Part shown: positions 16,589 to 25,102 of the stretch, piece after piece | Layout: every line of letters starts with the position of its first letter | How positions within the stretch are numbered: the stretch's first letter is position 1 | Notes under the pieces: generated by a model | What the model was told of the DNA's origin: nothing | Seen by the model: only the letters and a program-made list of their open reading frames with translations | The model's database searches: none | Program-made: the position numbers and the translations under genes | NCBI GenBank assembly: GCA_030589945.1 | Contig: JAUUZN010000016.1 | Location: forward strand, 1 to 40,675 | Source of the DNA: Gammaproteobacteria bacterium | Lineage (GTDB): Bacteria; Pseudomonadota; Gammaproteobacteria; Enterobacterales; GCA-2746155 | Direction: 5' to 3' | Length of the DNA stretch: 40,675 bases

Positions 16589-18019
16589 TTGGGTTTATAT
16601 TTTTTGCAGAACAATTCAACTACAGATTCGTCCAGTGAGAGTGCATCGAATAACGCTAACGTTATCGTCAAGCATGATGTCTATTCTCGCGACAAACATA
16701 CCGTTTCCCGTAACGATATCTCCTCAAATGCTATTAAAGTTCTCTACAGACTCCATAATGCAGGGTATCGTGCCTGTTTAGTCGGTGGTGGTGTTCGCGA
16801 TATATTGTTAGGTTTTCATCCGAAAGATTTTGATGTCGCTACCGATGCAAGCCCTGAGCAAGTTCGTGATTTGTTCCGTAATTGCCGCCTGATTGGCAGA
16901 CGATTTCGCCTAGCACACATTCTATTTGGTCGTGAGATTATCGAAGTTGCTACATTCAGAGGACATCACAGTGACATCAAGTCAGAGCCTGATGAAGTCA
17001 GTAGCAACAAAAGTGCGGCCCATAGTACCTCTGACGGTAGAATTTTACGTGACAATGTCTTTGGTAGCATTGAAGAAGATGCCATTCGTCGAGATTTTAC
17101 CGTCAATGCTCTTTATTATGATATTGCCGACTTTTCGGTTCTCGATTTTTGCGATGGTATGGAAGACCTGAAAAATAAACTGTTCAGAATGATTGGTGAC
17201 CCAGAAACAAGATACCGTGAAGATCCCGTAAGAATGCTCAGAGCGGTTAGATTGTCCATAAAACTTGGACTCACCATTGAAGAAAAAACAGCAGAACCCA
17301 TAGCAAGACTAGCTCCATTACTACTCGATATTCCTTCTGCAAGACTCTGGGAAGAAAGTCATAAACTATTATTGTCGGGTCATTCTGCAAATACATTTTT
17401 AGGTTTAGAGCAGCATAATTTACTGCAACCCTTGCTCCCTCAAATGTGCGAAGCCATTGAGCGAAATAATAACCCTAATTTTAGAGCCTTTATTCAATCG
17501 GCTCTTGCTAATACAGATGCAAGAATTAACAACAATAAGTCACTCAATCCAGCATTTTTATATGCCTGTTTCCTTTGGCAATCGGTTCAGGATTGTGCAA
17601 CTGAGAACCGAGATAATGGCTATAGTCCAGCCGAAGCGATGCAAAATGCACAGGCGATGGTTATTTCTAAGCAGGTGCAAAGTATTGCAATCCCACGCCG
17701 GTTTACCCAAGTGATCCGCGAAATTTGGTTAATGCAATATCGCCTAGTATCGCGTCGCGGCAAAAAATTATTATCCATTCTTGATCATCCAAGATTCAGA
17801 GCTGCTTATGACTTTATGTTACTTCGCGCAACCATTGGTGAAGTCCAACAGGATGTCGCCGACTGGTGGACTGACATTCAAAAATTAAACTCAGAACAAC
17901 AGAAAAAAATGTTTCGCGAATTACATTCTCAGGCACCAGGCCGTAAGAAGAAAAAAAGGCGTCCTAAAAAGAACAATCCAACTACAGATGCAAATTCCGA
18001 TGTGGAAGGTAACCAATAG
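16589..18019 (+). CDS. pcnB: Poly(A) polymerase I
   Basis: Up to 476 residues. Adds 3' poly(A) tails that promote RNA decay, at the cytoplasmic membrane. The class II nucleotidyltransferase signature is clear: LVGGGVRDILLGFHPKDFDVATDA with the DxD metal ligands, then RRFRLAHI and RRDFTVNAL and the RMLRAVR region. The C-terminus is the usual basic tail (GRKKKKRRPKKN). The start is uncertain: there is no ATG or GTG in frame between the stop at 16520 and the conserved region. TTG at 16589 or 16604 are the candidates and neither has a good ribosome site. This recalls E. coli pcnB, reported to start at AUU. folK begins two bases after the stop. Confidence 0.93.
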   Translation: MGLYFLQNNSTTDSSSESASNNANVIVKHDVYSRDKHTVSRNDISSNAIKVLYRLHNAGYRACLVGGGVRDILLGFHPKDFDVATDASPEQVRDLFRNCRLIGRRFRLAHILFGREIIEVATFRGHHSDIKSEPDEVSSNKSAAHSTSDGRILRDNVFGSIEEDAIRRDFTVNALYYDIADFSVLDFCDGMEDLKNKLFRMIGDPETRYREDPVRMLRAVRLSIKLGLTIEEKTAEPIARLAPLLLDIPSARLWEESHKLLLSGHSANTFLGLEQHNLLQPLLPQMCEAIERNNNPNFRAFIQSALANTDARINNNKSLNPAFLYACFLWQSVQDCATENRDNGYSPAEAMQNAQAMVISKQVQSIAIPRRFTQVIREIWLMQYRLVSRRGKKLLSILDHPRFRAAYDFMLLRATIGEVQQDVADWWTDIQKLNSEQQKKMFRELHSQAPGRKKKKRRPKKNNPTTDANSDVEGNQ

Positions 18020-18021
18020 TA

Positions 18022-18510
18022 ATGAGCAAAGCTTATATAGCGTTGGGCAGCAATCTTAACCACCCTATGAAACAAATACAGGCAGCATTCAATGCCTTAG
18101 AAGAAATCGCTGCTGACAATAAAATTGACCATTCACCCATCTATCAAAGTACTGCTATGGGTGATTCACCACAACCCGATTATTTGAATGCCGTAGCTTC
18201 ATTAAATACCAACAAAGAACCATTGCAACTGCTCGATTCTCTTCAAGCAATAGAAAATAAACAGGGCCGTGTACGTGGCGCCGAGCGATGGCAATCCAGA
18301 TCACTAGACCTGGATCTATTGTTATTTGACAATGAAATTATTGATCATCCAAGATTAACGGTACCTCACTATGGTCTTGGGCAAAGAAATTTTGTAATCT
18401 ATCCATTGGCAGATATTGCACCCGATCTTATTCTGCCCGATGGTACCCATATTAAAGAACTCTACAAAGCGGCTTCAAAAACAGGAATACAACAAATTGA
18501 ATCAACCTAA
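18022..18510 (+). CDS. folK: 2-amino-4-hydroxy-6-hydroxymethyldihydropteridine diphosphokinase
   Basis: 162 residues, the typical HPPK length. It transfers pyrophosphate from ATP to 6-hydroxymethyl-dihydropterin, a folate-pathway step. Diagnostic segments are AYIALGSNLNHP at the N-terminus, PDYLNAVA, and the signature RWQSRSLDLDLLLFDN holding the Asp-x-Asp metal ligands, then LTVPHYGLGQRNFVIYPL. It lies immediately after pcnB and overlaps the next gene, a deoxynucleoside kinase, by 14 bases, so the three are likely co-transcribed. Confidence 0.96.
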   Translation: MSKAYIALGSNLNHPMKQIQAAFNALEEIAADNKIDHSPIYQSTAMGDSPQPDYLNAVASLNTNKEPLQLLDSLQAIENKQGRVRGAERWQSRSLDLDLLLFDNEIIDHPRLTVPHYGLGQRNFVIYPLADIAPDLILPDGTHIKELYKAASKTGIQQIEST

Positions 18511-19144
18511 CTTACCAGGATTTGTCGCAATTGAAGGACCCATTGGTGTTGGAAAAACCACATTGGCGCGGCGTCTAGCCGATACTTTTAATAGTGATTT
18601 AATTCTGGAAGGCGCTGAAAAGAACCCATTTCTTGAAAAGTTTTATCAGGATCCGAAAAGCGTTGCCCTGCCTACACAGCTGTATTTTTTATTTCAGAGA
18701 GTAAAACAACTGCAAGAATTGAGACAATCAGACCTATTCTCACCCTGTACCATTGCTGATTATCTAATGGATAAGGACAGACTTTTTGCACGGGTTACAC
18801 TCGACGACGATGAGCTACATCTATATGAACAGGTTCATGCAAACCTTACTCTCGATGCACCAAATCCAGATCTGGTCATCTATTTACAGGCACCTGTGGA
18901 GGTACTGATGAGTCGTATTCAAAATCGGGGTCGCGATAATGAACGCCCCATCTCAAGAGAATATATTACTCAAATATCAGATGCCTACACACACTACTTC
19001 CATTATTATGATCAATCGCCTTTGTTAATTGTCAATGCTTCGGGTCTTGATATAGTCAGTAATGAAAATGATTACAATCAGCTTGTTCAGCGAATATTAA
19101 ATACTCAAAGTGGTAAACACTATTTCAATCCAACAACACTATAA
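18497..19144 (+). CDS. Deoxynucleoside kinase (dGK/dAK type)
   Basis: 215 residues from a TTG at 18497, with AGGA ten bases upstream. It phosphorylates deoxynucleosides for salvage; the exact nucleoside is not predictable. The P-loop is GPIGVGKTT (residues 13-21), followed by the LEGAEKNPFLEKFY substrate segment, the DRLFAR motif and an Arg-rich lid (RIQNRGRDNERPI). The frame is open upstream to 18416, but that would place 27 extra codons inside folK with no family resemblance. The TTG start fits the family length and gives a 14-base overlap with folK. A folK-kinase-panB order is familiar from other gammaproteobacteria. Confidence 0.88.
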   Translation: MNQPNLPGFVAIEGPIGVGKTTLARRLADTFNSDLILEGAEKNPFLEKFYQDPKSVALPTQLYFLFQRVKQLQELRQSDLFSPCTIADYLMDKDRLFARVTLDDDELHLYEQVHANLTLDAPNPDLVIYLQAPVEVLMSRIQNRGRDNERPISREYITQISDAYTHYFHYYDQSPLLIVNASGLDIVSNENDYNQLVQRILNTQSGKHYFNPTTL

Positions 19145-19197
19145 CCAATGAATTCAGCATTACTGACTAATTTTCGAGTATCATTTTCTCTTAAAAC

Positions 19198-19206
19198 TGG
19201 TATGAT
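19198..19206 (+). promoter_or_regulatory. Extended -10 promoter element for panBC
   Basis: TGG-TATGAT, an extended -10 form, 111 bases before the panB ATG. The leader contains a short CCCTT/AAGGG inverted repeat (19276-19280 with 19288-19292). No clear -35 is present. The element resembles those before pcnB and the choice-of-anchor B gene. Confidence 0.4.
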
Positions 19207-19316
19207 CCACGCTAAATTAAATCGCGATATTTAGTCCGTTTATTCTGGCAAAGAGAAGTACAACTAAAACAATAACCCTTAACGAATAAGGGAAACCGAT
19301 TTAACACTGAGTTGAT

Positions 19317-20126
19317 ATGAGCAAAATAACAATAACTACACTTGAATCAAAAAAGAAAAACGCAGAAAAATTTACCTGTGTGACTGCCTATGATGCTAGT
19401 TTCGCTAAACTTGTGGCTCAGTCAGAAATTGAGACTTTACTCGTTGGGGATTCTCTGGGCAATGTAATACAGGGCGAACAAACAACTGTTCCTGTAACCA
19501 TTGAAGAAATTTCCTATCATATGAGTTGCGTGGCTCGTGGTCTGCGAGATCAGACGAATCAACCTCTGCTCATCGCTGATATGCCCTACATGAGTTACAC
19601 GACCCCAGAACAAACCATTGAAAATGCCACCTATTTAATGCAATCGGGTGCTCAAATGGTCAAACTAGAGGGTGGGGATTGGTTGCTCGATTCGGTTTAC
19701 TATCTCAGCGAACGCGGACTGAATGTTTGTGGACATTTAGGATTAACACCTCAAACAGTTGATGCCCTTGGTGGGTTTAAAGTACAGGGCGCTACTGATG
19801 CCCAGGCTGAAGAAATATTCAATCAGGCGGTGGCACTCGAAGAGGCCGGTGCTCGACTCCTTGTTCTTGAGTGTGTACCGACTACGCTCGCCAAACGAAT
19901 TACTGAAACCCTTCTTATCCCAGTTATTGGCATTGGAGCCGGTCCCTATACGGACTCTCAAGTGCTCGTAATTTACGATATGCTAGGTATTACTACCGGT
20001 AAAAAACCACGTTTTGTAAAAGATTTTCTAACTGGTAATAACTCTGGTGTTCTCGGTGCACTTCAATCGTTTCACCAGGCAGTACTGACCGGTGAATACC
20101 CTCAAAAAGAACATTGCTTCGAATAA
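19317..20126 (+). CDS. panB: 3-methyl-2-oxobutanoate hydroxymethyltransferase
   Basis: 269 residues. It makes ketopantoate from 2-oxoisovalerate and methylene-tetrahydrofolate, the first dedicated pantothenate step. TIM-barrel motifs are intact: TAYDASFAKL, LVGDSLGNVIQG (metal-binding Asp), ADMPYMSY, MVKLEGGDW, GHLGLTPQ and VIGIGAGPYTDSQVLVIYDMLG. It is followed by panC after six bases, so the pair forms an operon, with its own likely promoter 111 bases upstream. panD is not in the window. Confidence 0.97.
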   Translation: MSKITITTLESKKKNAEKFTCVTAYDASFAKLVAQSEIETLLVGDSLGNVIQGEQTTVPVTIEEISYHMSCVARGLRDQTNQPLLIADMPYMSYTTPEQTIENATYLMQSGAQMVKLEGGDWLLDSVYYLSERGLNVCGHLGLTPQTVDALGGFKVQGATDAQAEEIFNQAVALEEAGARLLVLECVPTTLAKRITETLLIPVIGIGAGPYTDSQVLVIYDMLGITTGKKPRFVKDFLTGNNSGVLGALQSFHQAVLTGEYPQKEHCFE

Positions 20127-20132
20127 ATAAAA

Positions 20133-20972
20133 ATGATCACAGTTAACAATAGCCAACAACTTCAATCTGAGTTAAAAAATCTTCATGGGCGTATCGGCCT
20201 AGTGATGACCATGGGTAATCTTCATGCGGGTCATCTTTCTTTGGTTGAGCAGGCTAAGAAAAAAGCCGACATTGTTGTTGTGACTATTTATGTTAACCCA
20301 CTACAATTCTCCGCGAATGAAGATCTAGCTTCTTATCCGCGTACACTTGAAGATGACATTAAAAAATTAGAAACATTGGGTGTCGACCTACTCTACACAC
20401 CCTCAGATAAAGAAATATATCCTGAAGGAATGGAACACCATACTCAGGTTGAAGTGCCCAGCATTTCATACATGTATTGTGGAGCCTATCGGAAAGGTCA
20501 TTTCTTGGGTGTCACCACCATTGTTTGCAAAATATTTAATATGATTGCACCAGCTGTCGCAATCTTCGGTAAAAAAGATTATCAGCAGCTCACCATCATT
20601 CAGAAAATGGTCACAGACCTTTGTATGCCTATAGAGATTGTTGGCATGCCAACCTTTCGGGAAAAGTCGGGACTCGCAATGAGTTCGAGAAATCGCTTTC
20701 TTACTGACGAAGAAAAATTACAGGCTGCAGGTTTATTTAAATCTTTGAAGTGGGCTGAAGAGCAATTAAAGAATACATCCATTGATTTTAGAACACTTGA
20801 AAAACAGGCTATAGATCAACTCAACGAAAACAATTTTAATGTTGAGTACTTTTCAATTTGTCATCAAGATACATTAAAGCCAGCAGACCGTGGTGATAAA
20901 AAGCTAGTGATCCTAGCCGCAACAAAATTTGGGATCCCTCGGCTCATTGATAACATCATTGTTAATTTGTAA
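20133..20972 (+). CDS. panC: Pantothenate synthetase
   Basis: 279 residues. It joins pantoate and beta-alanine using ATP via a pantoyl-adenylate. The HxGH nucleotide motif is TMGNLHAGHLSLVEQA, followed by VVVTIYVNPLQF and the KMSKS-like loop SGLAMSSRNRFL. IFGKKDYQQL is also conserved. No good ribosome site precedes the ATG (only AATAAATAAAA), so translation is probably coupled to panB, whose stop is six bases away. It converges on dedA with 35 bases between the stops and no recognisable hairpin. Confidence 0.96.
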   Translation: MITVNNSQQLQSELKNLHGRIGLVMTMGNLHAGHLSLVEQAKKKADIVVVTIYVNPLQFSANEDLASYPRTLEDDIKKLETLGVDLLYTPSDKEIYPEGMEHHTQVEVPSISYMYCGAYRKGHFLGVTTIVCKIFNMIAPAVAIFGKKDYQQLTIIQKMVTDLCMPIEIVGMPTFREKSGLAMSSRNRFLTDEEKLQAAGLFKSLKWAEEQLKNTSIDFRTLEKQAIDQLNENNFNVEYFSICHQDTLKPADRGDKKLVILAATKFGIPRLIDNIIVNL

Positions 20973-21007
20973 AGAGTAATAATTTGTAAACAGTGTTAAT
21001 TTTATAG

Positions 21008-21763
21008 CTAGTGTGAATTGATAATCTTCCAGAATAGGGTCAACAACTGTTTAAATTCTAAAAAGTGCGGTCCGTTCAAAAGGTAAATCAGGGATGTAAT
21101 CAATACAAAAATCAAAATAAACAGCTTAACAACAGCATTTTTTATCTGTTGATCCCTTGTCTTTTTAATCACAACTGTAATCAGCATCCATGCTGTAATA
21201 ACCATCACGACTATATTTACCAATATCAACCATCGATAGGTCTCATCAATTTGAACTGAGGCACCCAGGAGCACACCCGGCATCAGATACAGAGGCGCCC
21301 AAGCTGCTGCAGATAATACATTGGTTAATTGAAATCTCAAGATTGGCATTGATGACATTCCGGCAATGAGCGGTACAAAGGCTCTGACCGGTCCAACGAA
21401 TCGTCCCAATGCGATACTTGCCACACCATATTTTTCAAAAAATATATCGGTATTGCTTAACCAATCTGGATGTCGTTTAAAAATTTTCCAGTGACGTACC
21501 TGATCTCGATAATGTTGCCCAATAAGGAAACTAACATATTCACCAAGGATGGCACCGATAAAACAAGAGAGACTAGCAAAATAGAAGTTGATACTACCCG
21601 TACCGATGAGTACGCCAACTCCCACCAATAACAACCAACCCGGCATCAACAAACCGAGGACGGCGAGAGATTCTATGAAAGCAATTGAAAAAACAATGGT
21701 TAACGCCCAGTCAGGATTTTGACTAATCCACTGGGTCAAAAAATCAAAATTAAAAAAACTCAA
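21008..21763 (-). CDS. DedA family membrane protein
   Basis: 251 residues, inner membrane. Family signatures are [24 protein letters not shown], the re-entrant segment [13 protein letters not shown], and [22 protein letters not shown] with the conserved arginines. Several helices follow, including two close to the C-terminus. DedA proteins act in undecaprenyl-phosphate or phospholipid translocation and in proton-motive-force homeostasis; some confer resistance to cationic peptides or alkaline pH. Which applies here is not evident. The start overlaps the lipA stop in ATGA, so it is co-translated with the lipoate genes, an uncommon partner. Undecaprenyl-phosphate recycling would suit the neighbouring wall-synthesis genes (inference). 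Confidence 0.9.
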   Translation of the reverse strand: MSFFNFDFLTQWISQNPDWALTIVFSIAFIESLAVLGLLMPGWLLLVGVGVLIGTGSINFYFASLSCFIGAILGEYVSFLIGQHYRDQVRHWKIFKRHPDWLSNTDIFFEKYGVASIALGRFVGPVRAFVPLIAGMSSMPILRFQLTNVLSAAAWAPLYLMPGVLLGASVQIDETYRWLILVNIVVMVITAWMLITVVIKKTRDQQIKNAVVKLFILIFVLITSLIYLLNGPHFLEFKQLLTLFWKIINSH

Positions 21764-22821
21764 TCATCACCTTGAGGTGTTGATGACAAATTAACAATGC
21801 CTGCGTTGTTTTTTTCTAAAGCGAGCTCTGCGCGATAACTTGAACGAACAAAGGGTCCAGATACCACTTCCAAAAATCCTTTTTCAAGTCCAATTTCGCG
21901 ATACTTTTCAAATTGCTCAGGTGGTACATAACGCTCAACAGGCAAATGATTTGATGTTGGCTGAAGGTACTGACCTAAGGTTAAAATATCTAATTTAATG
22001 TCTCGCAGATCGTCCATACAGGTATAAATTTCTTCATCCGTTTCGCCCAACCCTACCATCAGGCTTGTTTTTGTTAAAATATCAGGGCGGTACTTTTTAG
22101 CATGTTCGAGTAACTTCATGGTTCCCTGATAACTCGCTCTTGGGTCACGAACCGGATGGGTTAAACGTTCCACCGTTTCAATATTTTGGGCGATAACAAC
22201 GATGCCTGAATCGAGCACTTTGTTAAAACTCTCAATGTTCCCTTTAAAATCGGGAGTTAGGGTTTCAACCGATGTTTCTGGATTGAGCTCTCTAATTTCT
22301 CGAACACAATCTGCATAATGCTGCGCGCCACCATCCTCTAAATCATCACGATCCACTGAGGTAAGCACCACATATTTAAGTCCCATATGATGAACGGTAT
22401 TCGCGGAATTTTTCGGTTCGTCCGCATCAAGCCAGCCCTTAGGGTTTCCTGTGTCAACCGCACAAAATTTACAGGCTCTGGTGCAGACCGCACCCATAAG
22501 CATAATCGTTGCGGTACTGTGGCTCCAACATTCGCCGATGTTCGGGCACATGGATTCTTCACAAACCGTACTTAATTTATTTTCACGAACATTTTTTTTC
22601 AAAGACTGATAGCGACTTCCGGTTGGCAAGCGAACCTTGAGCCAGTCTGGTTTTCTCGCTATTTTATGGGGCTTTTGGAGATCGCCGATGCTGCCAGTAT
22701 TTTGCTTAACACCATTCTTGATAGCATTATGACCCTGTTCGGTTTTAAATTTACTGCCACTTAAGACCTTGATAGGTATCTGTTGATCAGAGTTTTTATT
22801 TGATTCTGTAGGTTCTGACAT
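21760..22821 (-). CDS. lipA: Lipoyl synthase
   Basis: 353 residues, slightly long because of a polar N-terminal extension of about 50 residues (rich in N, Q, K). A radical-SAM enzyme that inserts two sulfurs into octanoyl groups on carrier domains. Both [4Fe-4S] sites are present: auxiliary C87, C92, C98 ([14 protein letters not shown]) and radical-SAM C113, C117, C120 (CTRACKFC). The C-terminal RSSYRAE supplies the serine ligand. It lies 55 bases after lipB, with a perfect palindrome in the gap. ErpA-type carriers are known to help mature iron-sulfur enzymes, and erpA is present in this window. Confidence 0.97.
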   Translation of the reverse strand: MSEPTESNKNSDQQIPIKVLSGSKFKTEQGHNAIKNGVKQNTGSIGDLQKPHKIARKPDWLKVRLPTGSRYQSLKKNVRENKLSTVCEESMCPNIGECWSHSTATIMLMGAVCTRACKFCAVDTGNPKGWLDADEPKNSANTVHHMGLKYVVLTSVDRDDLEDGGAQHYADCVREIRELNPETSVETLTPDFKGNIESFNKVLDSGIVVIAQNIETVERLTHPVRDPRASYQGTMKLLEHAKKYRPDILTKTSLMVGLGETDEEIYTCMDDLRDIKLDILTLGQYLQPTSNHLPVERYVPPEQFEKYREIGLEKGFLEVVSGPFVRSSYRAELALEKNNAGIVNLSSTPQGDD

Positions 22822-22858
22822 AGCTTTCTCAGCAGTAACGAATTTTGGTATATGAATG

Positions 22859-22878
22859 GAAGATCAAATTTGATCTTC
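22859..22878 (-). repeat. Perfect 20-base palindrome between lipB and lipA
   Basis: GAAGATCAAATTTGATCTTC is identical on both strands. It overlaps the last bases of lipB (stop at 22877-22879) and lies 37 bases before the lipA ATG. In RNA it would form a hairpin, but no T-run follows on the minus strand, so a simple terminator is unlikely. Four GATC sites fall within 22862-22894. An operator, a processing or stability hairpin, or a Dam-sensitive site are possible. Confidence 0.75.
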
Positions 22879-23587
22879 AGATCTTGTCAGGATCAGACAC
22901 TTTAGACCAACCATTATACCCCAAACAATCTGCCAACGAGGTTGCTAAATTGTCCTCGACCATTTTCATTGGATTAATGTTTGACACGATATTAAATGTC
23001 GATGTTGTCTGTTGTTTCATTGAAGTCACCTGCAATCCTTTTAATCCGCATGGATTGATACGGCTAAAGGGCTCAAGATCTGGAGCAACATTGAGTGCTA
23101 ATCCGTGGAATGAACAACCTTTGCTGATGCGTAATCCTATGGAGCATATTTTGTCGCCATTTGCCAGATAGACACCGGGGGCATCTGCTCGTGCTGCAGA
23201 GTCGATGCTGTATTTCTCAAGTAGCGTTACAATAGATTGCTCAATACCGGTGACCAGTTGACGAACGCCCATAGAGCGTCTTTTTAAGTTAATCATCACG
23301 TATACAACCTGTTGACCCGGACCGTGATAGGTCACCTGTCCACCTCTATCGACCTGTATAACTGGAATGTTACCCGGCGCGATTAGGTGTTCCTCTTTCC
23401 CAGCCTGACCTTGAGTGAAAACGGGATCATGTTCGACAAACCATAACTCATCCTGAGTAGACTCATCACGCTCATCAGTGAAGGATTTCATTGCTTGCCA
23501 GACTGATTGGTAATCCCTTCGGCCGAGATAACGAACATAAATAGTTTCATCAACTGCTGAGGGTGATCCATATGGTAAGCCATTCAT
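22877..23587 (-). CDS. lipB: Octanoyl-[ACP]:protein N-octanoyltransferase
   Basis: 236 residues. It moves octanoate from acyl carrier protein to lipoyl domains via a thioester on cysteine. The signature [12 protein letters not shown] is at residues 81-92, the catalytic lysine is K146 in [12 protein letters not shown], and the catalytic cysteine is C180 in INPCGL. The start overlaps the ybeD stop by four bases (ATGA). The N-terminus is about 15-20 residues longer than in E. coli. The 3' end carries part of a 20-base palindrome. lipA, which acts on its product, is next. Confidence 0.96.
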   Translation of the reverse strand: MNGLPYGSPSAVDETIYVRYLGRRDYQSVWQAMKSFTDERDESTQDELWFVEHDPVFTQGQAGKEEHLIAPGNIPVIQVDRGGQVTYHGPGQQVVYVMINLKRRSMGVRQLVTGIEQSIVTLLEKYSIDSAARADAPGVYLANGDKICSIGLRISKGCSFHGLALNVAPDLEPFSRINPCGLKGLQVTSMKQQTTSTFNIVSNINPMKMVEDNLATSLADCLGYNGWSKVSDPDKI

Positions 23588-23847
23588 AACAACATTTTTA
23601 CGCCTTCAACGGCATGAACTTCTTTATAGACATTCTCGAGTTGTTGTTTATCGGTTAGATAGATATTAACGGTGACGGATAAGTACTTGCCACCACTGCT
23701 AAGTCGCAGTTTAGCTTGATAGTCTCCCGGTACGTGTTTTTGTATGGCGCTAATAACATTGTCTTCAATGCCATCAACAGCGATGGTCATTGCTTTAAAA
23801 ACAAAATCACAGGGGAACGACCATAGCTCTTTCGCTTCCCTAGTCAT
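23584..23847 (-). CDS. ybeD: YbeD family protein (DUF493)
   Basis: 87 residues, as in E. coli YbeD, a small ferredoxin-fold, ACT-like protein of unclear function. The pattern [19 protein letters not shown]...[22 protein letters not shown] is typical. It sits between dacA (8-base overlap at its start) and lipB (4-base overlap at its end), the conserved position in gammaproteobacteria. A regulatory role for lipoate or wall genes has been suggested from this conserved context only. Confidence 0.92.
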   Translation of the reverse strand: MTREAKELWSFPCDFVFKAMTIAVDGIEDNVISAIQKHVPGDYQAKLRLSSGGKYLSVTVNIYLTDKQQLENVYKEVHAVEGVKMLL

Positions 23848-25045
23848 TCACCCAACCGTCAATCGTTTGCGCAATGTAGTCTGTGAAACGACTCCAAACA
23901 CCGGCCTCTTTTATTTCTTCGAGTGCAACCAAAGGTAATTGTTTCACTTCTTCACCATCGAGTTCGAAATAAACTGTTCCCATTACTTGACCTTTTTTAA
24001 TGGGCGCTTCCATTACCGATTCAATTTTAAAATTGGCTTTTAATTTTTTTCCTGCACCTCTTGGAATGGTTAACAAAACAGAATTGCTAACACCAAGTGA
24101 GAGTTTTTGTGTTACACCGTACCAAACTTTTTCTTGGTGTAAGACCTGACCAGGTTGTACCGGTTGCACCGTCTCAAAGAAGCGAAATCCGTAATTAAGG
24201 AGTCGCTTATTTTGTTGTTTTCTAGCACTTTTTGAGTTGGTACCCAGAACCACTGATATTAGACGCATATTGTCACGCGTTCCAGAGGCCACCAAAGAAT
24301 AACCACCGGCTTCGGTATGCCCTGTCTTTACACCATCGACATTCATCCCTCTGTCCCAGAGTAGACTATTTCGATTATATTGGCGGATGCCATTAAAGGT
24401 GAACTCTTTTTCACTATAGATTTGGTAATCATCTGGATAATCGCGAATCAGTGCCTGCGCTAAAATGGCCATATCTCTCGCGGTGGTCAAATGATCATCT
24501 TCTGGTAAACCGTTACTATTGATGAAATAAGTATCGTTCATTCCCAATCTTGTCGCATGATGATTCATTAGCTCTGCAAAGCCTTGCTCACTGCCGGCAA
24601 TATGCTCAGCAACGGCTACGGAGGCGTCATTACCAGAGGATATAACAATGCCTCTTTTTAAATCTTCGAGCAGTACCTCAGTTCCAACTTCAATGAACAT
24701 GAGAGACGAACCTGGAAAGTTTTTAGCCCAAGCATTCTTGCTGATGGTTACTTTGTCCTGATAGCTCACATTACCCTTAGCAACCTCATCAGAAAGCACA
24801 TAGGCTGTCATCATCTTGGTCAGACTTGAGGGTGGAACCTGCAAATCACCGTTCTTCGTAACCAGTATCTTCCCGGTATCATAATCCATAAGAATGTATG
24901 CTTTTGCAGACATTTCAGGAGGTTTTGGAGTGATCGCAAAAATAGTTGTTGCTGAAAGCAATAAAGGCACAAAAAATAATGCGAGTAATCGTGTTTTGAG
25001 TGTACTTTTTCTTGATGTAAGTCTTGAGGCTAATCTAGACGTCAT
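23840..25045 (-). CDS. dacA: D-alanyl-D-alanine carboxypeptidase (PBP5/6 type)
   Basis: 401 residues. It removes the terminal D-Ala from peptidoglycan stem peptides in the periplasm. A cleavable signal is formed by a basic start and TRLLALFFVPLLLSATTIFA. Penicillin-binding motifs are SLTK (S74-K77), SGN (137-139) and KTG (240-242, VKTGHTEAGG). The C-terminal domain (about 285-400) ends in [16 protein letters not shown], the amphipathic membrane-tethering helix of PBP5. The stop overlaps ybeD by eight bases. rlpA lies 57 bases upstream in the same wall cluster. Confidence 0.96.
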   Translation of the reverse strand: MTSRLASRLTSRKSTLKTRLLALFFVPLLLSATTIFAITPKPPEMSAKAYILMDYDTGKILVTKNGDLQVPPSSLTKMMTAYVLSDEVAKGNVSYQDKVTISKNAWAKNFPGSSLMFIEVGTEVLLEDLKRGIVISSGNDASVAVAEHIAGSEQGFAELMNHHATRLGMNDTYFINSNGLPEDDHLTTARDMAILAQALIRDYPDDYQIYSEKEFTFNGIRQYNRNSLLWDRGMNVDGVKTGHTEAGGYSLVASGTRDNMRLISVVLGTNSKSARKQQNKRLLNYGFRFFETVQPVQPGQVLHQEKVWYGVTQKLSLGVSNSVLLTIPRGAGKKLKANFKIESVMEAPIKKGQVMGTVYFELDGEEVKQLPLVALEEIKEAGVWSRFTDYIAQTIDGWVND

Positions 25046-25102
25046 TGTAATTTTCTCTCTGTTTGGATCTGCAGGCTCAGATTAGCTGCAAATGATAACT
25101 GA

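Noticed and set aside
18416-18496. Longer deoxynucleoside kinase start inside folK
   Set aside because: The extra 27 residues are out-of-frame folK sequence; the TTG at 18497 fits the family N-terminus.
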